From Wenzhouxiangella sp. AB-CW3 (GTDB lineage: Bacteria; Pseudomonadota; Gammaproteobacteria; Xanthomonadales; Wenzhouxiangellaceae): DNA of 64,000 nt. Below, in pieces: positions 1 through 8,560 of the stretch (the first letter of the stretch is position 1; each line of letters begins with the position of its first letter). Made by a program: the position numbers and the translations under genes. The notes under the pieces were generated by a model. That model was not told where the DNA came from and did no database searches. It was given only the letters and a program-made list of their open reading frames with translations. The stretch is taken from assembly GCF_014725735.1 (NCBI RefSeq), contig NZ_CP061368.1:1627225-1691224 (forward strand), read 5' to 3'.

Positions 1-183
1 AACGATGCCATGGGCACCGACTTCAGCGATGGCGAGTACGACACCATCGGCGGTCTGGTCGTGGCCGAGTTCGGTCGCCTGCCCGAAGCCGGGGAATCCG
101 TCGATATCGGCAACTGGACGTTCGTCATCACCAGTGCTGACGATCGTCGCCTGCATGCGGTGGAAGTCTTTCAGACCTCCTGA
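1..183 (+). CDS. CorC/HlyC-family protein, C-terminal fragment
   Basis: This is the last 60 codons of a gene that begins before the window. The frame ends in TGA at 181-183. The residues YDTIGGLVVAEFGRLPEAG, followed by a short beta-rich tail ending in HAVEV, match the CorC_HlyC (transporter-associated) domain that closes CBS-domain proteins of the CorC/CorB/HlyC type, implicated in Mg/Co efflux or magnesium homeostasis. No CBS domains or membrane segments are visible because the rest is outside, so CorC and CorB types cannot be separated. The 3' end overlaps the convergent hydrolase gene by 13 bases. Confidence 0.8.
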   Translation, partial: NDAMGTDFSDGEYDTIGGLVVAEFGRLPEAGESVDIGNWTFVITSADDRRLHAVEVFQTS

Positions 184-944
184 GAACCGTCGTCGACGAA
201 GCGTTCGGCCCAGGCGGCAATCATCGCGGCAACCCAGTGCGCATCGGCCGGTCTGGTGAGCAGATGATCGGCATTGTCCAGGCTGACAAAACTCCTGGGA
301 TGTCTGGCGGCGGTGAAAATCCGTTGGGCATGGTCGATGGAGACTACCTCGTCGACCGGCGAGTGCATCACCAGCAGGGAGCGTTCTAGTCGGCGGATGC
401 GTTCGTCGAGGTCGTGTTCGCGCGCATCTTCGATGAAATCCCGCCTAATGCGGAAGCGACGCCCGGCGAGCGTGACCTCGGCCGAGCCTTCGGTCATGAT
501 CTCGTCGAGGCGCTCGTCGAAATGCCCGATCACGTTGTCGGGAGTCGACGGGGCGCCGATCGTGGCGACGGCACGAACCGAATCCAGGCGCTCGGCCACG
601 GCCAGGCAGGCCGCCCCGCCCAGGGAGTGGCCCACCAGCAGTTGCGGCGGTGCCAGTTCGCTGCCCAGCCACCGGGCGGCGTCTTCGAGGTCATCCAGGT
701 TGCTGGAAAAATGCGTGTCGGAGAAATCGCCGTCGCTTTCGCCCAGGCCGGTGAAATCGAAGCGCAGCACGGCGTAGCCGGCTTCGGCCAGACGGGCCGT
801 GATCTCGCGTGCAGCACGGATGTCGCGCCCACAGGTAAAACAGTGTGCAAACAGGGCACAGGACTTTATGCGATTTCCGTCGGGTTGGTGAAGATTTCCG
901 GTCAATCGGGTCCCGGTGCGATTTTCGAACTGGATTCGTGACAT
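171..944 (-). CDS. alpha/beta hydrolase (serine esterase-like)
   Basis: A 257-residue soluble hydrolase. The start at 944 (MSRIQFEN) is chosen because homology-like sequence begins there; the frame stays open further upstream but encodes unstructured residues over the promoter of the next gene. An oxyanion-side HCFTCGRD segment near residue 35 is followed by the nucleophile elbow GHSLGG (Ser near 105), an Asp in HSPVDEVV and a His in NADHLL, giving a complete Ser-Asp-His triad. It resembles the hydrolase half of hydrolase/OsmC fusion proteins, but no OsmC domain is present here. Substrate is unknown. It is divergent from the DUF4105 gene and converges on the corC-type gene. Confidence 0.85.
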   Translation of the reverse strand: MSRIQFENRTGTRLTGNLHQPDGNRIKSCALFAHCFTCGRDIRAAREITARLAEAGYAVLRFDFTGLGESDGDFSDTHFSSNLDDLEDAARWLGSELAPPQLLVGHSLGGAACLAVAERLDSVRAVATIGAPSTPDNVIGHFDERLDEIMTEGSAEVTLAGRRFRIRRDFIEDAREHDLDERIRRLERSLLVMHSPVDEVVSIDHAQRIFTAARHPRSFVSLDNADHLLTRPADAHWVAAMIAAWAERFVDDGSQEV

Positions 945-1037
945 GGTGTGGCGGAACCTTGCGTGTTGGTGGTGCCAGCGTCCAGTATGACTCTGAATTG
1001 GGTAACATGCGCTAAGTATTCTTCCGGAGATCCATGA

Positions 1038-2207
1038 ATGAGAGCCCTTTGGGCCACGGTGCTGGCGCTGTTTGCGCTTGCACCCACCGACGGCAATGCA
1101 CAGGAAGCCTGGCTGGTGACCTATGGGCCGGGCGAGGAGGTCTGGGAGCGCTTCGGACACAATGCCCTGTGGCTGGTCGACGAGGAAAGCGGCCTGGACC
1201 ATACCTTCAGCTTCGGCTACTTTGAGCTCGACCGCGCGGGCTTCTACTTCGACTTTGCCCGCGGCATCATGCGCTACTACGGTTCGTCCGCCACTTCGAC
1301 ACGGGAGTTCGAGTTCTACCGCGGGCGTGACCGCTCCATTACGGCCCAGCGCCTGGACTTGACACCATCGCAGGTGCGCTGGCTGCATCGCCTGCTTGAC
1401 GATGCGATCTTTCCGGTTCCCCAGTACTACGACTACGACTACTACTTTGCCAACTGCTCGACCTGGCTGAGGGATCTCATTGACAAGGTCACCGCCGGTT
1501 CACTGGCCGAGTTCATGCATAAGCAGCCGGCTCGGCAGAACTTTCGCGAGCACACCAGTCGGCTCAATATGCAGCGCCCCTGGCTGCATGCCGGACTGAT
1601 GACGCTGCTCGGTCCGGAAATCGATCGTGAGCGCACGGCCTGGGAAGAAGCCTTTCTGCCCGAGGCGCTGGCGTACTGGATCGAGCAGCTTGCGCCGGGC
1701 GGACAATCACTGGTCACCGAAACCCGTGTGATTCATGACCCGCAGGTCCATCAGCCACCCGAATCCGACACCATTCTTTGGTGGTTCTACCTGCTGCTGG
1801 GTCTGCTTGGCGTTGTGCTGGTCACGTTGCCGCTGTGGCGGTCAACCAGTGCCTGGACCCTGCTGCCGTGGCGAATCGCGGTGACGGGTTACGGACTGGC
1901 CGGTGGGCTGATTGTTCTCATGTGGCTGGCAACCGCCCATTATCCGGTTGCCGGCAACCTGGTGCTGTTCTTCCTGCATCCCCTGTGGTTGCTGTTTCTG
2001 CTGCCTGTCGGTCGCAACGTGAAGATGACTGTCTGGTGGCTGCTGGCCGCGGCAACGGCGGCCGGTGCCGTATTGCTGGCCTTGCCGGACGGTCCACAGT
2101 ATCGTGCCGATCTGCTGCTGTGGCTGGTACCCATGACGGTGGCGATGCTGTGGACCGGGAGAAGAACCGGCCAGATCACCCGGGAAGCACGTGATGCTGC
2201 CGGCTAA
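1038..2207 (+). CDS. DUF4105 (Lnb N-terminal periplasmic domain) membrane protein
   Basis: A 389-residue protein with an N-terminal signal peptide ending near GNAQ, a DUF4105/Lnb-type periplasmic domain (residues about 25-210) and a C-terminal block of roughly five hydrophobic helices (about 245-385). Conserved-looking features of the domain are GPGEEVWERFGHNALW and the aromatic run around YYFANCSTWLRDLIDK, whose Cys and His resemble a papain-like or NlpC-like pair. The family role is not settled; a periplasmic amidase or protease activity is only a suggestion. The ATG at 1038 is preferred over an out-of-frame ATG four bases upstream. It converges on cydC with 21 bases between stops. Confidence 0.75.
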   Translation: MRALWATVLALFALAPTDGNAQEAWLVTYGPGEEVWERFGHNALWLVDEESGLDHTFSFGYFELDRAGFYFDFARGIMRYYGSSATSTREFEFYRGRDRSITAQRLDLTPSQVRWLHRLLDDAIFPVPQYYDYDYYFANCSTWLRDLIDKVTAGSLAEFMHKQPARQNFREHTSRLNMQRPWLHAGLMTLLGPEIDRERTAWEEAFLPEALAYWIEQLAPGGQSLVTETRVIHDPQVHQPPESDTILWWFYLLLGLLGVVLVTLPLWRSTSAWTLLPWRIAVTGYGLAGGLIVLMWLATAHYPVAGNLVLFFLHPLWLLFLLPVGRNVKMTVWWLLAAATAAGAVLLALPDGPQYRADLLLWLVPMTVAMLWTGRRTGQITREARDAAG

Positions 2208-2215
2208 GCGATCTA

Positions 2216-2233
2216 CATTCGTGCCGGGTTAAT
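2216..2233. repeat. 18-bp repeat arm shared with hairpin at 20.5 kb
   Basis: The 18 bases CATTCGTGCCGGGTTAAT lie between the convergent stop codons of the DUF4105 gene and cydC and overlap the cydC stop. The same 18 bases recur exactly at 20527-20544, where they form one arm of a hairpin. Here the matching second arm is absent. It may be a remnant of a dispersed intergenic repeat. Confidence 0.6.
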
Positions 2234-3878
2234 AGCCAAGCACCACGCGTTGGTCGAAACGAGGCAGATTCGCCGGTTCGTGACTGATCATGATGGTGGT
2301 GCGACCGGCCAGCCAGTCTTCCAACCCGCCGCGCATGGCCCGGGCGCTGTCCGGATCGAGTCCGGTGGTCGGTTCGTCCAGGATGACGACACGCGGGTCG
2401 GTGAGCAGCAGGCGGGCCAGGGCGATGCGGCGCAATTCTCCACCGGAGATATCGGCGCCCCCTTCGCCGATCCAGCTGTCCAGGCCATCGGGTAGATTGT
2501 TCAGCAAGGCGAGCAGCCCGGCCTGTTTCAGGACCCCGACGAGCTGATCGTCACTGGCGTCTGGGGCTGCCAGGCGAAGATTGCTTGCCAGCGTGTCGCG
2601 AAACACGACCGGGTGCTGCGGCAGGTAACCCATCGCGCGCCGCAGTGCGTCGGGCTCGATTCGTTCGATATCGCAGCCACCGTAGCGCACCTGGCCGGCA
2701 GTGGGAGGCAGTTGCCCCATCAGCAAGAGGGCCAGGGTGGTCTTGCCGCCGCCGCTGGGGCCGGTCACTAGTATTCTTTCACCGGGCTCGATGTGCAGGT
2801 CCAGTTCCTCGAAAACGGGCGGCAATGAATCGTGATACCGAAAACCCAGGTTGATCGCCGCTATCCCGTGCTCGGCGGGCAGCGGGCGAGTGCCGGCTGG
2901 CGCCGGCCGGGCCGCGGCCGGTTCCAGCAAATCACCGGCACGCTTCGCGGCACTGCGGCATGCGGCGAGTCGGCGCCAGGCGGCCGGCAGGGGCTGCCAG
3001 GCCTCGGTGAGCGCAAACATGACCAGCACCAGAAGGACCAGCACCGGTGTGGTGATCACACCGCTTGCAGCCAGAGCGAGGCCGGCGACCAGAACGACCC
3101 ACAGACCACCAAGCCCGACCAAAGTGGTCAGTCCCTGGCCGATGGCATCCAGACGGGCCAGCTTGCGTCCGAGCGCGACCATGCGCGAGTGGTGTTCGCC
3201 CAGTTGCCGGCCCCAGTCGCCGGCGCGGTCAAAGGCCTTGAGGACTTCCATCCCTTCCAGTCCCTCGGTGGCGAGCATGCGCTGGTCGGGTTCCATGGCC
3301 GAGTGCTTCCGGGTGGCGGCGCGTCCGGCACGGGCAATCAACGCGACCGCGAGCAGGTTCAGCACCAGCACGCCGACGACGACCAGGGCGGCTGGCGTGG
3401 CGCCCATGAGCGCGAATCCGCCAGCCACGGCCAGACTCAGCGCCAGGGCGGCGGCAACCGGGCCCAGCACCCCGGTAAACAGGTGGTCGAGCGTGTCGAC
3501 ATCTCTTGTGAGCCGTTCGAGCGTATCGCCTCGCCGCATTTGCCGCAGGGCATATTCGCTCCGGGTCAGCAGATGCCCGAACAGCCTGAGGCGCAGCTCG
3601 GCGAGCAGGCGAAAAGTCGCCTCGTGGCTGGCCAGGCGCTCGCCGTAGCGTGCCAGTGTGCGGGTCAGGGCGGCCAGCCGGATGCCGGCTCCGGGGGTGA
3701 AGATATCCAGCCCTACAATCAGGCCCGCACCGGCCAGCGCACTGGCCGTGATGAACCAGCCCGACAGCCCGAGCAGGATCGCGGCGGCGATCAGGCTCAG
3801 GAGCATGAGCACGACACCCAGCAACAGCCAGCGCCACTGCCGCCTCAAGCCCGGCCCCAGTAGCTGCAGCAGACTCAT
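2229..3878 (-). CDS. cydC: cytochrome bd assembly ABC transporter subunit CydC
   Basis: A 549-residue fused membrane/ATPase half-transporter. Residues about 1-310 are an ABC exporter membrane domain with several long hydrophobic helices, and the C-terminal third is the ATPase with Walker A GPSGGGKTT, signature ISGGELRR and Walker B VVILDEPTTGLD. CydC pairs with CydD; the heterodimer is needed for haem insertion into bd oxidases and has been linked to thiol and haem transport across the inner membrane. It is the last gene of cydABDC on the minus strand; its ATG overlaps the cydD stop (ATGA), indicating translational coupling. Confidence 0.93.
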   Translation of the reverse strand: MSLLQLLGPGLRRQWRWLLLGVVLMLLSLIAAAILLGLSGWFITASALAGAGLIVGLDIFTPGAGIRLAALTRTLARYGERLASHEATFRLLAELRLRLFGHLLTRSEYALRQMRRGDTLERLTRDVDTLDHLFTGVLGPVAAALALSLAVAGGFALMGATPAALVVVGVLVLNLLAVALIARAGRAATRKHSAMEPDQRMLATEGLEGMEVLKAFDRAGDWGRQLGEHHSRMVALGRKLARLDAIGQGLTTLVGLGGLWVVLVAGLALAASGVITTPVLVLLVLVMFALTEAWQPLPAAWRRLAACRSAAKRAGDLLEPAAARPAPAGTRPLPAEHGIAAINLGFRYHDSLPPVFEELDLHIEPGERILVTGPSGGGKTTLALLLMGQLPPTAGQVRYGGCDIERIEPDALRRAMGYLPQHPVVFRDTLASNLRLAAPDASDDQLVGVLKQAGLLALLNNLPDGLDSWIGEGGADISGGELRRIALARLLLTDPRVVILDEPTTGLDPDSARAMRGGLEDWLAGRTTIMISHEPANLPRFDQRVVLGY

Positions 3879-5617
3879 GTGCCTTGCTCCGCGATCCGAC
3901 CGTCCGCCAGGCGCAGGGTGCGGTCCGCCCAGTCGACTGCATCCGGATCATGACTGGCACAGACCAGGGTAGCGCCGGTCAATTCGTTGATGCGTTTGAG
4001 CGTGTGCCAGATGCCGCTGGCACTTTCCCGGTCAAGACTGGCCGTGGGTTCGTCGAGCAGCAGCAGCGGGCGATGGCGGGTCAACGTGCGTGCCAGTGCC
4101 AGCCGTCGCGCCTGGCCTCCCGACAGTCCTTCTCCGTCCTGGGTGATCGGCGTGTCCAGCCCGAGCGGGAGGCGGCCGCAGAGGTCGGCCAGGCCGGCCA
4201 GTTCGAGTGCCTGCCACAACTGGTCGCTGTCGGCGTCGGGATCGCCCAGGCGCAGGTTGTCGGCCAGACTGGCGTTGAGCAGGCCGTTTTGCTGGCCCAT
4301 CCAGCCGCGCAGGCAGGCCAGGTCGCTGCCGGCGATGCGTTGCAGGGGCATGTCCCCGAGTCGAATGCGGCCCTGGCCGGGCTCGACGAAGCCGGCCATC
4401 AACTTGAGCAGGGTGGACTTGCCGCAACCGCTGGGCCCGGCGATCACCACGCGCTGGCCGGCGTCGATCGTCACGTCGATTCCCTCGAGCACCGGGCCAC
4501 GTCCCGGCCATGTCATGCCAAGCCCGCGGATGTCGACACCGATGGCCCTTCCGGTATCGACGGTCACCGGGTCGGCCGGTTCCGTGCGCGCCGGGGAGGT
4601 GGCCAGCACCTCACGGATGGCATCGGCCGCGGCCAGGGCCCCGGCGCGGTCATGCCAGAACTGGGACAACTGCCGCAGGGGCAGAAAGAACTCGGGCGCC
4701 AGCAGAAGAATGAACAGCCCGGCCTTGAGGTCCAGGGCCGGTGCCGGCCCGAACTCGATGTATCCGAGCAGGCCGAGGCCGATGTAGATGGCCACTGCCG
4801 CGATGGCCACCGCCGAAAAGAATTCCAGTACCGCGGTCGACAGAAACGCCACGCGCAGTACCGACATGGTGCGACCCCTGAAATCCTCGATCAGCGCACC
4901 GATTCGCGCGCTTTCCCGGCGCTCGGCGCCCAGCCGGCGGATCAGGTCCATCCCCCTGAGTCGATCGAGAAAGACGCCGCCCAGGCGTGCCAGCGCGTCA
5001 TGCTGTCGGCGACTGAGCGCCTCGGTGCCCATGCCGATCAGGACCATGAACAGTGGAATGAGAGGCGCGGCCAGAGCCAGGAACAGTCCGGCCAGCCAGT
5101 CCTGCAGGACAACTGCGGCCAGGATGGCCGGGATGAGCACGACGACCAGCATCAACTGGGGCAGGTAGCGGGCGTAGTAGGGGTCGAGTGCGTCGACCCG
5201 CTCGATCAGCGTCGTGGCCAGGGCGCCGGTGCCGTGCCGGCTGCGCAGCACGGGGCCGGCTTCGATCATGTGGGCGAACAGCCGCGGCACCATCTGAGAG
5301 CGCACCCTGGCCGAAGCGCCCGCCGCAACCAGCCCGCGCAGTGTTTCGGCCACGGCTCGCAGCACCAGGATGCCGGCCAGCAACCACAGCGATGGCCATA
5401 ACGAGGCCGGCGTTGCACCGTCGAGGGCGACACGGTGGACGATATCGGCCAGCCACCAGGCCTGGGCAATGACGATGGCGGCCTGAACAATCGCCAGCAC
5501 CGTCATGGCGGGCTGCAACCAGGCCGGCGCCTGCTGTTTCAGCCAGCCTCCGGCGCCGGCATTGCGGCGCTCGCGCTCGCTCGCGCCGCTGCTCACGGCA
5601 TGCTGATCGTTTGGCAC
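3875..5617 (-). CDS. cydD: cytochrome bd assembly ABC transporter subunit CydD
   Basis: A 580-residue partner of CydC with the same plan: an exporter-type membrane domain (about residues 30-330) and an ATPase domain with Walker A GPSGCGKST, signature LSGGQARR and Walker B LLLLDEPTASLD. A hydrophilic Ser/Gly-rich N-terminal tail of about 25 residues precedes the first helix. It starts 10 bases after cydB and overlaps cydC. The contiguous order cydA-cydB-cydD-cydC means oxidase structural genes and assembly genes are co-transcribed; in E. coli cydDC is a separate locus. Confidence 0.93.
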   Translation of the reverse strand: MPNDQHAVSSGASERERRNAGAGGWLKQQAPAWLQPAMTVLAIVQAAIVIAQAWWLADIVHRVALDGATPASLWPSLWLLAGILVLRAVAETLRGLVAAGASARVRSQMVPRLFAHMIEAGPVLRSRHGTGALATTLIERVDALDPYYARYLPQLMLVVVLIPAILAAVVLQDWLAGLFLALAAPLIPLFMVLIGMGTEALSRRQHDALARLGGVFLDRLRGMDLIRRLGAERRESARIGALIEDFRGRTMSVLRVAFLSTAVLEFFSAVAIAAVAIYIGLGLLGYIEFGPAPALDLKAGLFILLLAPEFFLPLRQLSQFWHDRAGALAAADAIREVLATSPARTEPADPVTVDTGRAIGVDIRGLGMTWPGRGPVLEGIDVTIDAGQRVVIAGPSGCGKSTLLKLMAGFVEPGQGRIRLGDMPLQRIAGSDLACLRGWMGQQNGLLNASLADNLRLGDPDADSDQLWQALELAGLADLCGRLPLGLDTPITQDGEGLSGGQARRLALARTLTRHRPLLLLDEPTASLDRESASGIWHTLKRINELTGATLVCASHDPDAVDWADRTLRLADGRIAEQGT

Positions 5618-5627
5618 GGGGAGCGGT

Positions 5628-6638
5628 TCAGTGACCTGCGTAGCCCTCGTCGGCGTTGACCTTGCCGCGGAACACCCAGTAGGTCCAGGCGGTGTAGCCG
5701 AGAATGATCGGAATCAGGAACAACACGCCCAGCAGCAGGAACAACTGGCTGCCGGGATCGGAGGCGGCGTCCCAGAAAGTGTGCTCGGGCGGCACCGCGT
5801 AGGGCCACATCGAAATCAGCAGGCCGATGTAGAACAGGGCGAACAGCGTCATCGAGCCGATGAACGGCGCGGCATCCGAGCGCTTCCTGAGCTTGTTGAA
5901 GATCCAGGCTGCCGTCAGTACGGTCAGCAGCGGGAAGATCCACAGCGCGGTGACATGATCGAACCAACGTTCCCGGACATGCTCACTGGCCAGCGGCGTC
6001 CAGATGCTGACGATGACAAAGAACGCCATCACCGCGGCCAGCAGCTTCGGTGCAATGCGATAGGCCCAGTCGCGCGTGCTGCCTTCGGTTTTCAGGATCG
6101 TCCAGGTAATGCCGAGCAGGGCATAGCCGGCGACGACGCCCAGGCCGGTCATCAGGGTGAATGGTGTCAGCCAGTCCAGCGGGCCACCGACATAGGAAAA
6201 TCCTTCGACTTCGAAGCCCTGGATGTAGGTGCCGGCGACCGCGCCCTGGGCGAAGGCGGCGACCGTTGAGCCGCCAAAGAAAGAGCGATCCCACCAGTGG
6301 CGGCTTTCCGATCCGGACTTGAAGCGAAACTCGAAGGCCACGCCGCGAAAGATCAGTCCGGCCAGCAACAGGAACACGCCGATGTAGAGCGCGGGCAGGA
6401 ACACGGCATAGACCATCGGGAAGGCGGCCAGCAGGCCGGCCCCGCCCAGGATCAGCCAGGTCTCGTTGCCGTCCCAGACCGGCGCGACCGATTGCATCAT
6501 CTCGTCGCGGGCGCGATCGTCGGGTGCGAACGGAAAGAGGATGCCGACACCGAGATCGAAGCCGTCCATGAGGACGTACATGAACACGCCGATGCCGATG
6601 ATGACAATCCAGATCAGGGTCAGATCAATCAGTTCCAT
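5628..6638 (-). CDS. cydB: cytochrome bd-type quinol oxidase subunit II
   Basis: A 336-residue polytopic inner-membrane protein, slightly shorter than E. coli CydB. The N-terminus carries the subunit II signature MYVLMDGFDLGVGILFPF followed by VWDGNETWLILGG, then successive hydrophobic helices to the C-terminus. With CydA it forms the terminal quinol oxidase that reduces O2 at high affinity without pumping protons. Only five bases separate it from the cydA stop, and cydD follows after 10 bases. No small CydX-like gene lies between cydB and cydD. Confidence 0.95.
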   Translation of the reverse strand: MELIDLTLIWIVIIGIGVFMYVLMDGFDLGVGILFPFAPDDRARDEMMQSVAPVWDGNETWLILGGAGLLAAFPMVYAVFLPALYIGVFLLLAGLIFRGVAFEFRFKSGSESRHWWDRSFFGGSTVAAFAQGAVAGTYIQGFEVEGFSYVGGPLDWLTPFTLMTGLGVVAGYALLGITWTILKTEGSTRDWAYRIAPKLLAAVMAFFVIVSIWTPLASEHVRERWFDHVTALWIFPLLTVLTAAWIFNKLRKRSDAAPFIGSMTLFALFYIGLLISMWPYAVPPEHTFWDAASDPGSQLFLLLGVLFLIPIILGYTAWTYWVFRGKVNADEGYAGH

Positions 6639-6643
6639 GGCTA

Positions 6644-8062
6644 TCAGCTCCTTGCCTTGGCAGCTTCGTCTTCCAGCCCGGACGAAACGGCCGACCAGGG
6701 CCGCTTGGGTCGGGCAGATTCGTCACTTGATGCATCTTCAACCGGATCCGGCCCGGCTAGGATCACGCGTCTGAGATAGTACAGCCCGGCGGCGAAAACC
6801 ACGGCATAGACGGCGATGTAGCCGATCAGGGTCACAAGCACCATGCCACCGGTAATCGAAGGAGTAATGCCTTCGCTCAGACGCATCATGTCCTGAATCA
6901 ACCAGGGTTGCCGGCCGACCTCGGTCACGAACCAGCCTGCGAGCACGGCCACGAACGGCAGGGGGATCATCCAGGTCAGTGCCTTGAGCAGCCTGGGTGA
7001 TGCTTCCAGTTTGCCGCGCCAGAGCTGCCAGGCCGAGGCCAGTGAGATGACAATGAAGATGAGGCCGATGCCGACCATGATGCGGAAGCTCCAGAAGACG
7101 ATGCCGACCGGCGGGCGATCTTCGGCGGGCACGGAAGTCAGCCCCGTGACTTCACCATCGAGACTGTGGGTCAGGATCAGGCTGCCCAGCTTCGGAATGG
7201 CAATTTCGAGGTGATTGGTCTCGTTGCGTGAGTCGGGAATGGCAAACAGGATCAGCGGGGCGCCTTCCTGGGTCTCCCAGTGCCCTTCCATCGCCGCGAC
7301 CTTGATGGGCTGTTCCTCGAAGGTATTGAGTCCATGCAGGTCGCCGACCACAAGTTGCAGCGGCGTGGCGATGGCGAGCATCACGATGCTCATTTTCAGC
7401 GCCTTGCGGCTGGTCTCGGGGTTGCGCTCTTTCAGCAGATACCAGGCGCTGACCCCGGCGACCACGAAACCGCCGGTAATGAACGACGCCAGTGCCATGT
7501 GAGCAAAGCGATAGGGCAGTGACGAATTGAAGATGGCCTGTGTCCAGGAAGTGACCTGGATGATGCCATCATTGAACTCCACGCCGGCCGGGGTGTGCAT
7601 CCAGCTGTTGGCCGAAAGGATCCAGAACGAGGAAATGAACGTCCCCAGCGCGACCATGCAGGCCGAGAACAGGTGGGCGCCTCTGGGTACCTTGTCACGC
7701 CCGAATAGCAGGACGCCGAGGAAGGTGGCTTCCAGGAAGAAGGCCGTGACCACCTCGTAACTGAGGATGGGCCCCAGGAAATTGGCCGATGAATAGGAGA
7801 AAGTGCTCCAGTTGGTGCCGAACTGAAAGGCCATGACAATGCCCGAGACCACGCCCATGCCGAACACCAGCGCGAACACCTTGGTCCAGAACTTCGACAG
7901 CTTTTCCCAGACCGGGTTGTCGGTGCGGTAGTAAAGGGCTTCGAGGACAGCGATGTAGGCCGCAAGGCCAATGGTGAAGACCGGAAAGATGGCGTGAAAG
8001 GAAACGACAAAGGCAAACTGGATGCGCGACAGCAGGAGTGGGTCCAGTTCCATGTTCGGCAA
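6644..8062 (-). CDS. cydA: cytochrome bd quinol oxidase subunit I, short Q-loop (CioA-like) type
   Basis: A 472-residue haem-bearing subunit of the bd oxidase. His23 in VVSFHAIFP is the expected haem b595 ligand position, and a His in RFAHMALAS (about 187) and the GWFVTEVGRQPW motif (about 390) are the other haem/quinol hallmarks. The quinol-binding loop is short and lacks the C-terminal Q-loop insertion of E. coli CydA, which is typical of the cyanide-insensitive CIO/CioA group. It is first in the minus-strand cydABDC operon. The leader between 8063 and 8149 contains an AT-rich stretch (about 8090-8120) suitable for a promoter. Confidence 0.94.
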   Translation of the reverse strand: MPNMELDPLLLSRIQFAFVVSFHAIFPVFTIGLAAYIAVLEALYYRTDNPVWEKLSKFWTKVFALVFGMGVVSGIVMAFQFGTNWSTFSYSSANFLGPILSYEVVTAFFLEATFLGVLLFGRDKVPRGAHLFSACMVALGTFISSFWILSANSWMHTPAGVEFNDGIIQVTSWTQAIFNSSLPYRFAHMALASFITGGFVVAGVSAWYLLKERNPETSRKALKMSIVMLAIATPLQLVVGDLHGLNTFEEQPIKVAAMEGHWETQEGAPLILFAIPDSRNETNHLEIAIPKLGSLILTHSLDGEVTGLTSVPAEDRPPVGIVFWSFRIMVGIGLIFIVISLASAWQLWRGKLEASPRLLKALTWMIPLPFVAVLAGWFVTEVGRQPWLIQDMMRLSEGITPSITGGMVLVTLIGYIAVYAVVFAAGLYYLRRVILAGPDPVEDASSDESARPKRPWSAVSSGLEDEAAKARS

Positions 8063-8149
8063 CCTCCGGGGGGCGAAGTGGAGGTTATATCATATCAGTC
8101 TAATTTGCCTATAAAGTGTGATCGTCATCGAAGTTGTCTATCGGATTGA
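8063..8149 (-). promoter_or_regulatory. AT-rich leader/promoter region of cydABDC
   Basis: The 87 bases upstream of cydA include an AT-rich block at about 8090-8120 (minus strand TTTATAGGC then GATATGATATAAC) in an otherwise GC-rich region. It is the only long gap before the operon. A TATGAT-like -10 is visible on the minus strand. I see no FNR-type TTGAT-N4-ATCAA box. Confidence 0.4.
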
Positions 8150-8560
8150 TTACCCCTGCAATGTAATGACAACCTTCCGATGATGCGGGCGATGGCGGTG
8201 TTCCCATAGAAAAATGCCCTGCCAGGTACCCAGTGCCAGGCGGCCGTCGCTGATCGGGATGGTCAGGTCGGTGTGGGTGAGCAGGGCGCGTACGTGGGCC
8301 GGCATGTCGTCGGGGCCCTCGGCCGTGTGCACGTAGCGCGGATCGCCGTCGGGCACCAGGTCGCCGAGAAAGGTTTCCAGGTCGCGCTGCACGTCCGGGT
8401 CGGCGTTCTCGTTGATCATCAGCGAGGCCGAGGTGTGACGGATGAAGAGATGGCAAAGGCCCTGTTGCACGTGACTTTCGGCGACGAAAGCGGCTACCTG
8501 ACCGGTAATCTCGGTCAGGTTGCGACCAGGGGTGGAGATGCTCAGCGTGGTTTGTTTCAT
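8150..8560 (-). CDS. yjbQ: YjbQ/UPF0047 family protein
   Basis: A 136-residue single-domain protein. Family hallmarks are LCHLFIRHTSASLMINENADPDV near the middle, followed by HTAEGPDDMPAH and a C-terminal WQGIFLWEHRHRPHHRKV. E. coli YjbQ has been reported to have weak secondary thiamine-phosphate synthase activity; the physiological role is open. The ATG shares one base with the prfA stop (TGATG), so it is translationally coupled as the third gene of hemA-prfA-yjbQ. In many gammaproteobacteria prmC occupies this position. Confidence 0.92.
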   Translation of the reverse strand: MKQTTLSISTPGRNLTEITGQVAAFVAESHVQQGLCHLFIRHTSASLMINENADPDVQRDLETFLGDLVPDGDPRYVHTAEGPDDMPAHVRALLTHTDLTIPISDGRLALGTWQGIFLWEHRHRPHHRKVVITLQG

